Origin: Trebonia kvetii | GTDB lineage: Bacteria > Actinomycetota > Actinomycetes > Streptosporangiales > Streptosporangiaceae | Assembly (NCBI RefSeq): GCF_007827045.1 | Contig: NZ_RPFW01000005.1 | Span: forward strand, 205,835 to 269,834 | Reading direction: 5' to 3' | DNA: 64,000 bases | Shown: piece after piece, positions 8,138-17,153 of the stretch | How the letters are laid out: the number at the start of each line of letters is the position of its first letter | Position numbering within the stretch: position 1 is the stretch's first letter | Translations under genes and position numbers: made by a program | Notes under the pieces: model-generated | Seen by the model: the letters and a program-made list of their open reading frames with translations, nothing else | Databases searched by the model: none | What the model was told of the DNA's origin: nothing

Positions 8138-8860
8138 TCAGGCGGGGCTTGCTCCCCGGCCGATGATGCCGCGCTCGGTCAGCAGGGTGACCACGAGGTC
8201 TGCTTCCTGCCGCAGCGTCGCGATGGTCTCGCGCTCGACGGCCTCGCCGTCACCCGCCTTCATGGCCTTCATGATCTCTCGCAGGTGGCGCTTGTGGGTC
8301 TTGATGGCGGCAGGGACTTCCACGAAGAAGTCGCCGGGAATGATGCTGACCGCCATCAGCCGTACGGTCGCGCTGACCCGCCGGGATGCCGCCATACTCA
8401 CGATCCGGCGCAGGAAGTCCCGGTTGAGCTTGCTGAACTCCTGGGGGCCGGCAGCCGCCTGCAGCTGGCGGTGCACCGCCGCGAGCGCGTTGATCTGCTC
8501 AGGCGTCGAGCGCTCCGCGGCCCGGCGCGCGCCGAAGCCGTACACGCGCCCAAGCAATTCGTAGTGGTCGCGCGTGGAATTCTCGTCCAGGCCGACCACG
8601 TACGCCCCGCGGTGCGGCTGCATCATTATCCAGCCCTCGCGGTCGAGTGCGATGACCGCCTCGCGTACGGGGACGCGGCTGACGCCCAGCTGAGCGGCGA
8701 TCTCGTCCTGGGGTACCCGCTCGCCGACGGTGAGATTGCCTTCGAAGATCTGCCGGCGGATGTAGTCGGTGACCTGCTGGGTGCTCGTCGGGCGGAACAG
8801 CCCGCGAGGGGCGGCGTCGGCGTCCGCGAAGGGGTCTGGCAAAGCTGCGGCGTGGCGCAC
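8138..8860 (-). CDS. GntR-family regulator, FadR/FCD subfamily
   Basis: 240 residues. The N-terminal winged helix at about 25-95 contains VTDYIRRQIFEGNL, the recognition region LGVSRVPVREAVIAL and the wing GAYVVG. An all-helical FCD effector domain follows. Such proteins repress fatty or organic acid catabolic genes and release DNA when an acyl-CoA or carboxylate binds. It lies downstream of the acyl-CoA dehydrogenase on the same strand after a 94-base AT-richer gap that may hold its promoter. GTG 8860 is the likely start. Confidence 0.85.
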   Translation of the reverse strand: MRHAAALPDPFADADAAPRGLFRPTSTQQVTDYIRRQIFEGNLTVGERVPQDEIAAQLGVSRVPVREAVIALDREGWIMMQPHRGAYVVGLDENSTRDHYELLGRVYGFGARRAAERSTPEQINALAAVHRQLQAAAGPQEFSKLNRDFLRRIVSMAASRRVSATVRLMAVSIIPGDFFVEVPAAIKTHKRHLREIMKAMKAGDGEAVERETIATLRQEADLVVTLLTERGIIGRGASPA

Positions 8861-8954
8861 GATCCCAATCTCCAGGGCTATTAACAGCGAGTCACGATAA
8901 TGGCATCACATCCATGTACCTTATCTGAAACAAAATATATGACGTGAGGTTGCG

Positions 8955-10160
8955 TTACTGGACCCGGTAGTCCTCCAGGATGCGCCGTCCGATGATCATC
9001 TTCTGGATGTCGGAGGTGCCCTCGCCGATCAGCAGCATGGGAGCCTCCCGGTAGAGGCGCTCGATCTCGTACTCCTTGGAGAACCCGTAGCCGCCGTGGA
9101 TGCGGAATGAGTCCTCCACCACCTCACGGCAGTACTCCGCGGCGAGGTATTTGGCCATGCCGGCTTCCAGGTCGTTGCGCTGGCCGGAGTCCTTCTTCCG
9201 TGCCGCCATGATCATCATCTGGTGCGCCGCTTCGACCTTGGTGGCCATCTCCGCCAGGCGGAACTGCACCGCCTGGTGCTGGGCGATCGGCTTGCCGAAG
9301 CTCGCGCGCTGCTGCGCGTAGCGTACGCCGAGCTCGAAGGCGCGCAGCGCGACGCCGCAGCCGCGGGCGGCCACGTTGACCCGGCCGACCTCGACCCCGT
9401 CCATCATCTGGTAGAAGCCGCGGCCCGGTGTCCCGCCCAGGATCTGCTCCGCTGACGTGCGGTAGCCGGTGAAGATGAGCTCGGTCGTGTCGACTCCCTT
9501 GTAGCCCATCTTCTCGATCTTGCCCGGGATGGTCAGGCCGGGTTCCACCGCGCCGTAACCCTGCTTCTTCTCCACCAGGAACGTGGTCATGTTCCGGTAC
9601 ACGGACTCCGCGCCCTCGTCGGTCTTGACGAGCACGGCGACCAGCGTGGCGGTACCGCCGTTGGTCAGCCACATCTTCTGCCCGTCGATGACGTAGCCGT
9701 CCCGGTCACCAGCACTGGCGCGGACCGCCCTGGTCTTGATCGCGGACACGTCAGAGCCGCAGTCGGGTTCCGACATGGAGAAGGCGCCGCGCAGTTCGCC
9801 CGCCGCCATGCGCGGCAGGTACCGCCGCTTCTGCTCTTCCGTGCCGTGCTGAAGCAGCATGTAGGCGACGATGAAGTGCGTATTGATGATGCCGGAGATG
9901 CTCATCCAGCCGCGGGATATCTCCTCCACGGCCAGCGCGTACGTCAGCAGCGACTCGCCGAGGCCGCCGTATTCCTCGGGGATGGTCAGGCCGAACAGTC
10001 CCATCTCGCACATGCTGTCGACGATCTTCTGCGGGTACACGTCGTCGTGCTCAAGCTGCTGGGCGTTCGGGATGATCTCCCGGTCCACGAACTCACGGAC
10101 GGCATCGATGATCTGCCGCTGGACCTCGCTGAGTCCCTCTGTCTGTGCCAACCGGCCCAC
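8955..10160 (-). CDS. Acyl-CoA dehydrogenase
   Basis: 401 residues, full length. Domains in order: N-terminal helical domain, beta-barrel FAD site with MSEPDCGSDVSAIKT and KMWLTNGG, then the C-terminal helical domain with RIHGGYGF and the catalytic base Glu in IGEGTSDIQ. It oxidises an acyl-CoA at C2-C3 with FAD, passing electrons to ETF. It lies 12 bases downstream of the CoA-transferase gene, so the two are cotranscribed: activation of an acid to its CoA ester, then dehydrogenation. Start GTG 10160. Confidence 0.92.
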   Translation of the reverse strand: MGRLAQTEGLSEVQRQIIDAVREFVDREIIPNAQQLEHDDVYPQKIVDSMCEMGLFGLTIPEEYGGLGESLLTYALAVEEISRGWMSISGIINTHFIVAYMLLQHGTEEQKRRYLPRMAAGELRGAFSMSEPDCGSDVSAIKTRAVRASAGDRDGYVIDGQKMWLTNGGTATLVAVLVKTDEGAESVYRNMTTFLVEKKQGYGAVEPGLTIPGKIEKMGYKGVDTTELIFTGYRTSAEQILGGTPGRGFYQMMDGVEVGRVNVAARGCGVALRAFELGVRYAQQRASFGKPIAQHQAVQFRLAEMATKVEAAHQMMIMAARKKDSGQRNDLEAGMAKYLAAEYCREVVEDSFRIHGGYGFSKEYEIERLYREAPMLLIGEGTSDIQKMIIGRRILEDYRVQ

Positions 10161-10172
10161 GTTCCGACCTCG

Positions 10173-11414
10173 CTATCGCCGTGACGGCGAGGCGGTAGCG
10201 ACCACCCCGCGCTCTAGTAGTTCCTTGATCGTGTCGTCGCTGAGGCCGAGATCGGCCCGCAGGATCTCGGCCGTGTCTTCGCCGAGCAGCGGCGCGCGGA
10301 CCGGGGCCCTCATCCCGGCGTTGATGGGGGAGGCGGGCGCGTGGTAGGGACCGATGCCCGGCTGGTCGATGATGCCCATCAGGGGATTGGCGCGCACGTC
10401 ATCGCTTTCCGCCAGGTCGCGGAAGCTCCGGTAGACCGACCACAAGGTGGAGGCAGGCGCGAGGGCCTCGCGGACCTGATCCAGGTCGCGGTCGCCGAAC
10501 CAGCGCTGCAGCAGGCCTGCCAGCGAATCACGGTAGGCGAACCGGTCCTGCTCGGCGGAGAAGTCGACGCCGAGCGCCTGTTCAAGCGCGGATACCGGTC
10601 CGCGCATTCCGGTGGCGGCCACCAGGTCCGTCCAGTGCCGCGCAGTCAGGGCTACCACCATGACCCGTTGGCCGTCGCGGGTGGCGAAGTCACGTGCGAA
10701 GGAACCGTACAGGTGGTTGCCGACCTTCGGCCGGCTGGCGCCGTTGACTTCCGCCTCGGCCAGGAAACCCAGGTTCCCGGCGGTCGCTAGCGCGACGTCG
10801 TCGAGCGCCACGCTGATCCGCTGCCCCGTCCCGGTCAGCCGGCGCTGCCGCTCCGCGCCCAGGATGGCGATCGCCGCGTAGAGCCCGCATGCGACGTCCC
10901 AGGCGGGCAGCACGTGGTTGACCGGGCCTGCATGCTCCTCCGGCCCGGTCACCAGGGGGAATCCCGTGCTGGCGTTCACCGTGTAGTCCACGGCGGGCCG
11001 GCCGTCATGGAGGCCGTCGATCCGCACGTGGATCAGGTCCGGCCTGGCCTGCGACAGCGCCTCGTAACTCAGCCAGGGCCGGTCGGCGTTGGTCAGCACG
11101 ATCCCGCCGCCCGGTCCTGACGCCGCGATCAGCCGCGTGATCAGGTCCCTGCCCTCGGCGGAACGGAAGTCGGTGACGAGGGAGCGCTTGCCCTTGTTCA
11201 GCCCGGTCCAGTAGAGACTGGTGCCCGAGGCGGCCACCGGCCAGCGAGAGTAGTCGGCAGACCCGCCCGGCGGGTCGACCCTGATGACCTCCGCGCCGAG
11301 CTGCGCGAGGGTCATTCCCCCCAGCGGTCCCGCGACGAACGTCGCGAGTTCGATGACCCGCAGGCCCGTCAGCGGTTTCCCTGTCGTCGGCAGCCCGTGC
11401 GAGCGGACAGTCAT
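10173..11414 (-). CDS. CaiB/BaiF family CoA-transferase
   Basis: 413 residues from ATG 11414, preceded by AAGGAG; the frame is open to 11444 but this start has the ribosome site. Fold signatures are GLRVIELATFVAGP, LGAEVIRVDPPGG, NKGKRSLVTDF and the catalytic Asp in LPAWDVACGLYAA. First gene of a minus-strand operon with the acyl-CoA dehydrogenase. Divergent to the MaoC hydratase across a promoter region that holds an 11-bp perfect inverted repeat. The set would activate, oxidise and hydrate a substrate acid. Confidence 0.88.
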   Translation of the reverse strand: MTVRSHGLPTTGKPLTGLRVIELATFVAGPLGGMTLAQLGAEVIRVDPPGGSADYSRWPVAASGTSLYWTGLNKGKRSLVTDFRSAEGRDLITRLIAASGPGGGIVLTNADRPWLSYEALSQARPDLIHVRIDGLHDGRPAVDYTVNASTGFPLVTGPEEHAGPVNHVLPAWDVACGLYAAIAILGAERQRRLTGTGQRISVALDDVALATAGNLGFLAEAEVNGASRPKVGNHLYGSFARDFATRDGQRVMVVALTARHWTDLVAATGMRGPVSALEQALGVDFSAEQDRFAYRDSLAGLLQRWFGDRDLDQVREALAPASTLWSVYRSFRDLAESDDVRANPLMGIIDQPGIGPYHAPASPINAGMRAPVRAPLLGEDTAEILRADLGLSDDTIKELLERGVVATASPSRR

Positions 11415-11432
11415 CTGATCACGGCTCCTTAT

Positions 11433-11521
11433 ATGTACGGCCATATTGTCCTCAGACGTCTTCCCATGTCAATACGTATGCCGCTACCCTGGCGGTACCA
11501 GTGGAAAATTTGGCCGTACAT
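11433..11521. promoter_or_regulatory. Divergent promoter with a perfect 11-bp inverted repeat
   Basis: ATGTACGGCCA at 11433-11443 and TGGCCGTACAT at 11511-11521 are exact reverse complements 67 bases apart, one near each divergent start. Between them lies the 8-bp palindrome ATACGTAT (11472-11479). The layout suits operators of one of the two flanking GntR regulators controlling both transcripts. Which regulator binds is not known. Confidence 0.6.
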
Positions 11522-11545
11522 TTCAATCGATGGCTAGGAGGCGCG

Positions 11546-12571
11546 GTGAGTCCGACGGAAACACTGGTCGACGGTCCCTACTTCGAAGACCTCCACGTGG
11601 GCCAGCGCTTCGCCGAGAGCCCGGGCCTGACGCTCACCGAAGGGCTGGCAGCGGCCCACCGGGCGATCGTCGGGGGCCGGCTGCCGCTGGTACTTGACGG
11701 TGAGCTGTCCCGCAGGGTGCTCGGCGACGGTCACGTGCTCGCGGCTCCCAATCTCGTCTGGGACGTCGCCATCGGCCAGTCAACGATCGCGACGCACACG
11801 GTGGTGGCGAACCTGTTCTACCGCGGCGTCGTGTTCCGGCGGGCACCGTGCATCGGGGACACCCTGCGCACCGTCACCGAAGTGGCCGGCCTGCGGCAGA
11901 ACTCCCGGCGACCCGGACGCCCGGCGACCGGACTTGCGGCGCTCCAGATGAGCGTCACGGATCAGTGCGGACGGCCTGTCCTGGACTTCTGGCGCTGCGC
12001 GATGCTGCCGCTGCGCGACGCAGACAGGGAAACCGGCCAGGCCGATGACCTGTCCGCCATCGGCGCCGAGCTGACCGCGCAGGACATGGCGCGGGTCACG
12101 GAGAACTGGAACCTTGACGGCTACCGGGCGATGCTGCCCGCGAAGAGTCGGCGGGTCCCGGTGCCAGGGGAGCTGTTCCGCGTTGTCGGCGGGGACGTGG
12201 TATCCAGCGCGCCGGAACTGGCACGGCTCACGCTGAACGTGGCCAAGGTGCACCATGACGAAACCAACGCGGCGTCCGGCAGGCTTGTCTACGGCGGCCA
12301 TACCATCGGGATCGCCCTGCACCAGGCCGTTCGGGCGCTTCCCGGCATGGTCACCGTCGTCGGCTGGCTTGGCTGCGATCACGTCGGGCCGGTGCGCGAA
12401 GGTGACACCCTGACGTCTGCGATCGAAGTGGAGCGCACAGACCCGTTGGTGTCTGGGTCGTCGGCGTCCGGCGGCACCCTCGTCTACCTCCGGTCGCGGG
12501 TCAGCGCCCGCCGTCGGGACGTGCCGCCGTCCGAAGTGCTGGACTGGCGGTTCGTCGCCCTGTTTGCATAA
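11546..12571 (+). CDS. MaoC-like double hot-dog acyl-CoA hydratase (FAS1-type)
   Basis: 341 residues from GTG 11546 (AGGAGG at 11536-11541). Two hot-dog domains: the N-terminal half starts PYFEDLHVGQRF, and the C-terminal half has KVHHDETNAASGRLVYGGHTIGI-type hydratase surroundings with GDTLTSAIEV. Members hydrate enoyl- or mesaconyl-type CoA thioesters. With the divergent CoA-transferase and dehydrogenase this gives activation, dehydrogenation and hydration of a small or branched acid. Downstream GntR starts almost immediately. Confidence 0.8.
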   Translation: MSPTETLVDGPYFEDLHVGQRFAESPGLTLTEGLAAAHRAIVGGRLPLVLDGELSRRVLGDGHVLAAPNLVWDVAIGQSTIATHTVVANLFYRGVVFRRAPCIGDTLRTVTEVAGLRQNSRRPGRPATGLAALQMSVTDQCGRPVLDFWRCAMLPLRDADRETGQADDLSAIGAELTAQDMARVTENWNLDGYRAMLPAKSRRVPVPGELFRVVGGDVVSSAPELARLTLNVAKVHHDETNAASGRLVYGGHTIGIALHQAVRALPGMVTVVGWLGCDHVGPVREGDTLTSAIEVERTDPLVSGSSASGGTLVYLRSRVSARRRDVPPSEVLDWRFVALFA

Positions 12572-12606
12572 TCGTGCCGGCGCGGACAGAACGGAACGTG
12601 GGGCGG

Positions 12607-13356
12607 ATGGCGGGCAGGACCCGACAGCAGGAAAGCAGTTACGCCAGCCTGGCCCGCGAGGTCAGAGAGGAGATCCTGCAAGGCCGCTATGCCGACGGCC
12701 GCAGGCTGCCCACCGAGGCGGAGTTCGCCGCCCGCTATCAGGTGAGCAGGCAGACCGTCCGGCGCGCCTTCCAGGACCTGGTGTCCGAGGGCATGGTGTA
12801 CCGCGTTCCCGGCCGCGGGACGTTCGCGGCCTCGCGTGACGGCACGTACGTCAGGCAGTTCGGCTCGGTCGACGATCTGATGGGCCTGTCCGCGGACACC
12901 GAAATGAATATCGTCACGCCCCTGCGGCGCCAGGTGGACGTGGCCGCCGCTGGCCGGCTCCGGCTGTCAAGCGACATCGTGTACGCGGTTGCCTTCTGCC
13001 GCTCGCACCGCGGGACCCCGTTTTGCCTCACGGTGGTATCGCTGCCGCCCGAGGCGGGCATGGCCCTGGCCTCGTCCGCGGAGCTGGTCTCCGAGGGGGC
13101 CACCAGCGACGTGACGATCATCGGGCTGCTTGATGCCCGGCTGTCCGCCCCCATCGCGGAAGCGGAGCAGAGCATCACGGTGGCGCTCGCCGACGCTAGG
13201 TCAGCGGAGGCCCTTGGCTGTCCCACGGGCCACCCGCTGCTGCGGATCGACCGGCTGTACCTGGACACCAGGGGTACCCCGGTCGAACTCGCGGTGAGCC
13301 ATTTTCTGCCCGAGCTTTACTCGTACCGCACGAACCTGCGCCGCAGCCTCACCTGA
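12607..13356 (+). CDS. GntR-family regulator, HutC/UTRA subfamily
   Basis: About 249 residues from ATG 12607; GTG 12574 is the alternative but has no ribosome site. N-terminal winged helix: LAREVREEILQGRY, LPTEAEFAARYQVSRQTVRRA and the wing YRVPGRGTF. The UTRA ligand domain has the usual late motif LLRIDRLYLDTRGTPVELAVS. It sits between the hydratase and the oxidoreductase on the same strand, so it is the best candidate to bind the inverted repeat at 11433-11521. Confidence 0.85.
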   Translation: MAGRTRQQESSYASLAREVREEILQGRYADGRRLPTEAEFAARYQVSRQTVRRAFQDLVSEGMVYRVPGRGTFAASRDGTYVRQFGSVDDLMGLSADTEMNIVTPLRRQVDVAAAGRLRLSSDIVYAVAFCRSHRGTPFCLTVVSLPPEAGMALASSAELVSEGATSDVTIIGLLDARLSAPIAEAEQSITVALADARSAEALGCPTGHPLLRIDRLYLDTRGTPVELAVSHFLPELYSYRTNLRRSLT

Positions 13357-13389
13357 CATAGCGAACGCCATGGCGATAGCCTGCCTGCC

Positions 13390-14364
13390 ATGAGAGCAGC
13401 CTGGATCACGTCCTTGGACGGGCCGGAATCGGTGACCATCCGCGAGACCGCCGAGCCCGCCGCCGATCCGGCGGCGGTGCGGATCGACGTGGCGGCGGCG
13501 GGTCTGACCTTCCCTGACGTCCTGCTCACCCGCGGCGAGTATCAGTACAAGCCAGAACTGCCGTTCGTTCCCGGCGCCGAGGTCGCCGGGGTGGTGCGGA
13601 CTGCCCCCGCGGACAGCGGGTTCGTCCCCGGGCAGCGGGTAGCGGCATTCCCCTCGTTCGGCGGGTTCGCTGAGGTCGTGGACGTCACCCCGGGCATGGT
13701 GTTCGCGCTGCCTGACCGGCTTTCCTTCGCCGAGGGATGCGCGCTGCCGATGAACTACCTGACCATGCACTTCGCCCTGACTCGCCGGGCCTCGCTGCGG
13801 CCGGGCGAGACCGTCCTCGTGCACGGCGCCGCGGGCGGCATCGGCACCGCGGCCCTGCAACTGCTGCGCGCGTACGGTGCCAGGTCCATCGCGGTTGTGT
13901 CCAGCGCGGAGAAGGCGGCGGTAGCCAAGGCCGCGGGCGCGGACGATGTGGTCACGGCGGACGGCTTTCGCGAGCAGGTCGCCGCGCTCAGCGGCGGCGC
14001 GGGCGTGGACATGGTGGTCGACCCGGTGGGCGGTGAGCGCTTCACCGACTCCCTGCGGTCTCTCGCCCCCGGCGGCAGGCTGCTGGTCATCGGCTTCGCC
14101 AGCGGCGAGATCCCGCAGGTGCGGGTCAACCGCCTGCTACTCAACAACATCGACGTAGTGGGCGTCGCCTGGGGTGCCTACGTCAGCAAGCAGCCGCAGT
14201 ACCCGCGCGAGCAATGGCTCGAGCTACTGCCGCTACTGGAAGCAGGCCAGCTCATTCCGCCCGTGGGAACGGTCTACCCGCTGACCGACGCGCCGCTCGC
14301 CCTGGCCGACATGGCGGAGCGCCGGACGATGGGTCGTTCCGTGCTGCGGCTCGCCGACTGGTGA
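13390..14364 (+). CDS. Zinc-free MDR oxidoreductase (NADPH:quinone oxidoreductase type)
   Basis: 324 residues of the medium-chain dehydrogenase fold: N-terminal GroES-like domain (LTFPDVLLTRGEYQ, PFVPGAEVAGVV) and a Rossmann domain with VLVHGAAGGIGTAALQL. The Cys/His ligands for zinc are absent, as in quinone oxidoreductases and acyl reductases. It is cotranscribed with the UTRA regulator (33-base gap). In this cluster it could reduce an enoyl intermediate or protect against quinones; the substrate is inferred only. Confidence 0.85.
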   Translation: MRAAWITSLDGPESVTIRETAEPAADPAAVRIDVAAAGLTFPDVLLTRGEYQYKPELPFVPGAEVAGVVRTAPADSGFVPGQRVAAFPSFGGFAEVVDVTPGMVFALPDRLSFAEGCALPMNYLTMHFALTRRASLRPGETVLVHGAAGGIGTAALQLLRAYGARSIAVVSSAEKAAVAKAAGADDVVTADGFREQVAALSGGAGVDMVVDPVGGERFTDSLRSLAPGGRLLVIGFASGEIPQVRVNRLLLNNIDVVGVAWGAYVSKQPQYPREQWLELLPLLEAGQLIPPVGTVYPLTDAPLALADMAERRTMGRSVLRLADW

Positions 14365-14541
14365 TGGATTCCAGTCATGCAGGCAGAACAGCCACGAGCA
14401 GACGACGTGCGGCCGCGGGCGCAGGGGCGCCGTTACACGGCAGTTCGCCGAGCAGCGCCGGTTTCTCGCCGAGGCGCTCGCCATGCGCATAGAAGCGCAG
14501 GCGAAGCGGGTCACCAGCTGAGGCGCAGCAGCGGCTGCGGG

Positions 14542-15498
14542 TTATCCGCGCTTTCTCACCCGCGGCACCGAACGGGTGCGTGCCGCGCCTACCGGCGGCA
14601 GCGTGAGCCCGGGTACCACGCGGTTGCGCACCGTGCCGATCCCTTCGACGATCAGCTCGACGAGGTCGCCCGGGCGCAGCGCCGGCGGTTCTGTCTGCCC
14701 CCGGCGGCCCCACAGTTCGGCCAGGCAGCCGCCGTTGCCGCAGGTGCCGGAGCCGAGCACGTCGCCCGCCCGCACCTCGGTGCCGCGTGAGGCATAGGCG
14801 ATGAGCTCTTCGAACGGCCAGCCCATGTTGGACAGCAGGTCCTGCCCGACCAACTCGCCGTTGACGAACGCGCGCAGGTCGAGGGCCAGGAACCCGTCGT
14901 CGTCGCGGTAGGGCTCGAGCTCGTCCGCGGTCACTAGCCAGGGCCCGAGGGTGGTGGCGAAGTCCTTGCCCTTGGCCGGGCCGAGCATCACCTTCATCTC
15001 GCGGCGCTGCAGGTCCCGGGCCGACCAGTCGTTGAGCACGGTGTAGCCGAAGATCTGCTCGCGCGCCTGCTCCGGCGACAGCGAGCTGCCGTCGCGCCCG
15101 ACCACCACGGCGACCTCGAGTTCGAAGTCGAGCAGTTCGCACCCGGGCGGGACCGGCACGTCGTCGGCCGCCCCGATCAGCGCGTACGGATTGGTGAAGT
15201 AGAACGTGGGCGCCTCGTACCACTCCGGCACCACACCTCCGGCGATGCCCTCCACGTGCTCCTCGAAGGCGACGAAGTCGCGGATCGTCGGCGGGGCGAG
15301 CGGCGGCAGCAGCCGGACCGCGTCCAGCGGCACGGCCGGCTCGCCGAGCGCACGCGTGCCGGCCGCCAAGGCGGCCGGCAGCCCGGCTCGGACCAGGTCA
15401 AGCACGCTCTCGTTCGGTGAAAGGGGGTGTACTCCCGCGTCGCTGACCACGCCGGCCCGCGTCAAACCGCCGCCGTGGCTGTAACTGGCAAATCGCAT
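14542..15498 (-). CDS. Fumarylacetoacetate hydrolase family protein
   Basis: 318 residues, full-length FAH fold. Metal-binding carboxylates appear in LLDFELEVAVVVG, with YTVLNDWSARDLQ and GSGTCGNGG at family positions. The family cleaves C-C bonds of acylpyruvates or decarboxylates oxalocrotonate-type acids after ring cleavage. Last gene of a minus-strand catabolic cluster. The 178 bases between its stop and the plus-strand oxidoreductase contain a coding-like scrap (RQFAEQRRFLAEALAMR, about 14435-14521, plus) with no start. Confidence 0.85.
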   Translation of the reverse strand: MRFASYSHGGGLTRAGVVSDAGVHPLSPNESVLDLVRAGLPAALAAGTRALGEPAVPLDAVRLLPPLAPPTIRDFVAFEEHVEGIAGGVVPEWYEAPTFYFTNPYALIGAADDVPVPPGCELLDFELEVAVVVGRDGSSLSPEQAREQIFGYTVLNDWSARDLQRREMKVMLGPAKGKDFATTLGPWLVTADELEPYRDDDGFLALDLRAFVNGELVGQDLLSNMGWPFEELIAYASRGTEVRAGDVLGSGTCGNGGCLAELWGRRGQTEPPALRPGDLVELIVEGIGTVRNRVVPGLTLPPVGAARTRSVPRVRKRG

Positions 15499-15559
15499 GA
15501 GATCCTCCGTGGGCCTGGTCGAGAACCGGGCTTCCGCGCGCGGCGCGGTGAGTGTGGTG

Positions 15560-16768
15560 TCAGTCGTTAATCAGGGCGAGTTGCTTGTTGATTTCGCGCG
15601 GGTTGGTGTCTCCGGCCACCTTCTGCAGGAAGGGCGTGTAGTCGAAGACGAGATCGCGGACCGGCCGCAGCAGCCGTGGCGTGTGGTGGAAGATCTTGCC
15701 CAGCTGGTGGGCCTGCTTGACCTGGAACTGGGTGTGCGGCCTGCGCGGATCTTCGTAGGTCTGCAGAGCCTGGCTCACCGCGGCCGAGTCGGTGAGGTCG
15801 ACATTCCGCAGGGCACGGCCGATGAAGTAGCCGTCCTCGATGGCCATGCCCGCGCCGTAGGCCGCGTACGGCGACGTGGCGTGCGCCGCGTCGCCGGCCA
15901 GGGTGATGCGGCCCTTCGACCACTGGTCCAGGTACCCGCGGTCGCGCAGTACCCAGCGCTGGACGTTGGCGGCCTCGGTGTGGTTGATGAGTTCGGGCAG
16001 CGGAGCGGGGAACCGCGCCGCCAGCTTCTTCGCGTGCGCCCGCAGGTCGGCGGGGGCCGGGGCATCCGGGTCGCAGGCTTCAAGCACCCACCACTGGTGG
16101 CCGTCACGGCCCTTGTACCTGATCGATGTCCAGCTGCCCTGGACGGCCCGGCCGTGGCCGATGATGGCCATGCCCGGTTCGGTGCCGGCGACTTCGTCAA
16201 AGGTGAAGCCGCCAATGACGTGCAGCCGGTGCTCGCGGATGGGCGTGTCGCCCCACAGGGTGCGGCGGACCAGCGAGTTGATGCCGTCCGCGCCGACCAG
16301 GACGTCCGCCTGGTTAGTGCTGCCGTCGGCGAAGTGCAGGGTCACGCCCTTGTCGTCCTGCTCGATGCGCTCAACCAACTGGTTGGTGTGCAGCACGCCC
16401 GGCGGCAGGGCGGCCAGCATGCGCTCGTAGAGCTCCGGCCGCAGCAGGCCGATGAAGCCGCCGCCGCGGCCGAACAACCGCTCCACCTCCGGGTCGGCCT
16501 TGACGCGCACGCGCACCTTGCCCTTGGCGTTCCTGAACTCGGACTGGCACGGGGAGCCGAGGTCATTGGTGTCGACGCCGAGCACGCGCAGGGCCTTCAG
16601 CGGCGGCGGCCACAGGTTGAGAATGTTCCCGGCCGGGCGCGCCTCGGGGTAGCGCTCGTAGATGACGACCTCATGGCCGGCCTGGTGGACGGAAAGGGCG
16701 GTGGCCATGCCGGCCGGGCCGCCGCCGAGGACGGCAACGCGGCCGGGCCGGACGCTGGTGTCGGTCAA
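15560..16768 (-). CDS. FAD-dependent aromatic monooxygenase (salicylate hydroxylase-like)
   Basis: 402 residues from TTG 16768, chosen because GAGGAG lies 7 bases upstream and the flavin fold starts at once. GxGxxG FAD motif VAVLGGGPAGMATALS, ribose-binding GRGGGFIGLLRPELYE region, DG motif VLVGADGINSLVRR and GD motif ITLAGDAAHATSPY place it in the class A flavoprotein hydroxylases. It would hydroxylate an aromatic acid or phenol with NAD(P)H and O2. Preceded by the dioxygenase relic and followed by FAH, the classic hydroxylate, cleave, hydrolyse order. Confidence 0.88.
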   Translation of the reverse strand: MTDTSVRPGRVAVLGGGPAGMATALSVHQAGHEVVIYERYPEARPAGNILNLWPPPLKALRVLGVDTNDLGSPCQSEFRNAKGKVRVRVKADPEVERLFGRGGGFIGLLRPELYERMLAALPPGVLHTNQLVERIEQDDKGVTLHFADGSTNQADVLVGADGINSLVRRTLWGDTPIREHRLHVIGGFTFDEVAGTEPGMAIIGHGRAVQGSWTSIRYKGRDGHQWWVLEACDPDAPAPADLRAHAKKLAARFPAPLPELINHTEAANVQRWVLRDRGYLDQWSKGRITLAGDAAHATSPYAAYGAGMAIEDGYFIGRALRNVDLTDSAAVSQALQTYEDPRRPHTQFQVKQAHQLGKIFHHTPRLLRPVRDLVFDYTPFLQKVAGDTNPREINKQLALIND

Positions 16769-16809
16769 GGGGGTCTCCTCGTTGAGAGCTGGCACAGCTG
16801 GCGGTCGGG

Positions 16810-16985
16810 CTAGCGCGCGTAGGGGTGCATGGCCTCGTTCGGCTGTATGCGGAATTTGTGCCCCCACATGTCGCCGCGCTTGCCCTCCCGGAAGTTAATG
16901 AAACCTGCGGCCCCCAGGTCCGCATCTCCTCGAATCGGGGCGTGGCGACCCCGACGTACCCGAGTTTCGCGATCAGGCTTGTCAT
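16810..16985 (-). pseudogene. Extradiol (VOC) dioxygenase gene reduced to its two ends
   Basis: ATG 16985 opens SLIAKLGYVGVATPRFEEMR, the N-terminus typical of BphC-like extradiol ring-cleavage dioxygenases. About 25 residues later, in another frame, comes FINFREGKRGDMWGHKFR and a short tail to a TAG at 16810, typical of the family's C-terminus. The middle, roughly 230-260 residues, is gone, with the junction near GGGGGCCGCAGG around 16905-16915. This is a clean internal deletion plus frame change, leaving no active enzyme. It sits directly upstream of the monooxygenase. Confidence 0.65.
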
Positions 16986-17153
16986 GGCGCTCTCCATTTG
17001 CCGCACGTGCTGCTTGTTGCTGACCAGGCTAGGAGCAGGGCAATTCGGGGGGAACTTGACGCTGGGCATCCCATCAATTCATCCGGTGAATAGCACGCGG
17101 CTTAGTTAGACGTCAGGAAAAGCGTTTCGCTCGCCGCGGTGCAGAGCCGCCGC

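Noticed and set aside
15497..16813. 438-codon plus-strand open frame
   Set aside because: Mirror frame of the FAD monooxygenase at 15560-16768; the minus-strand product has all flavoprotein motifs.
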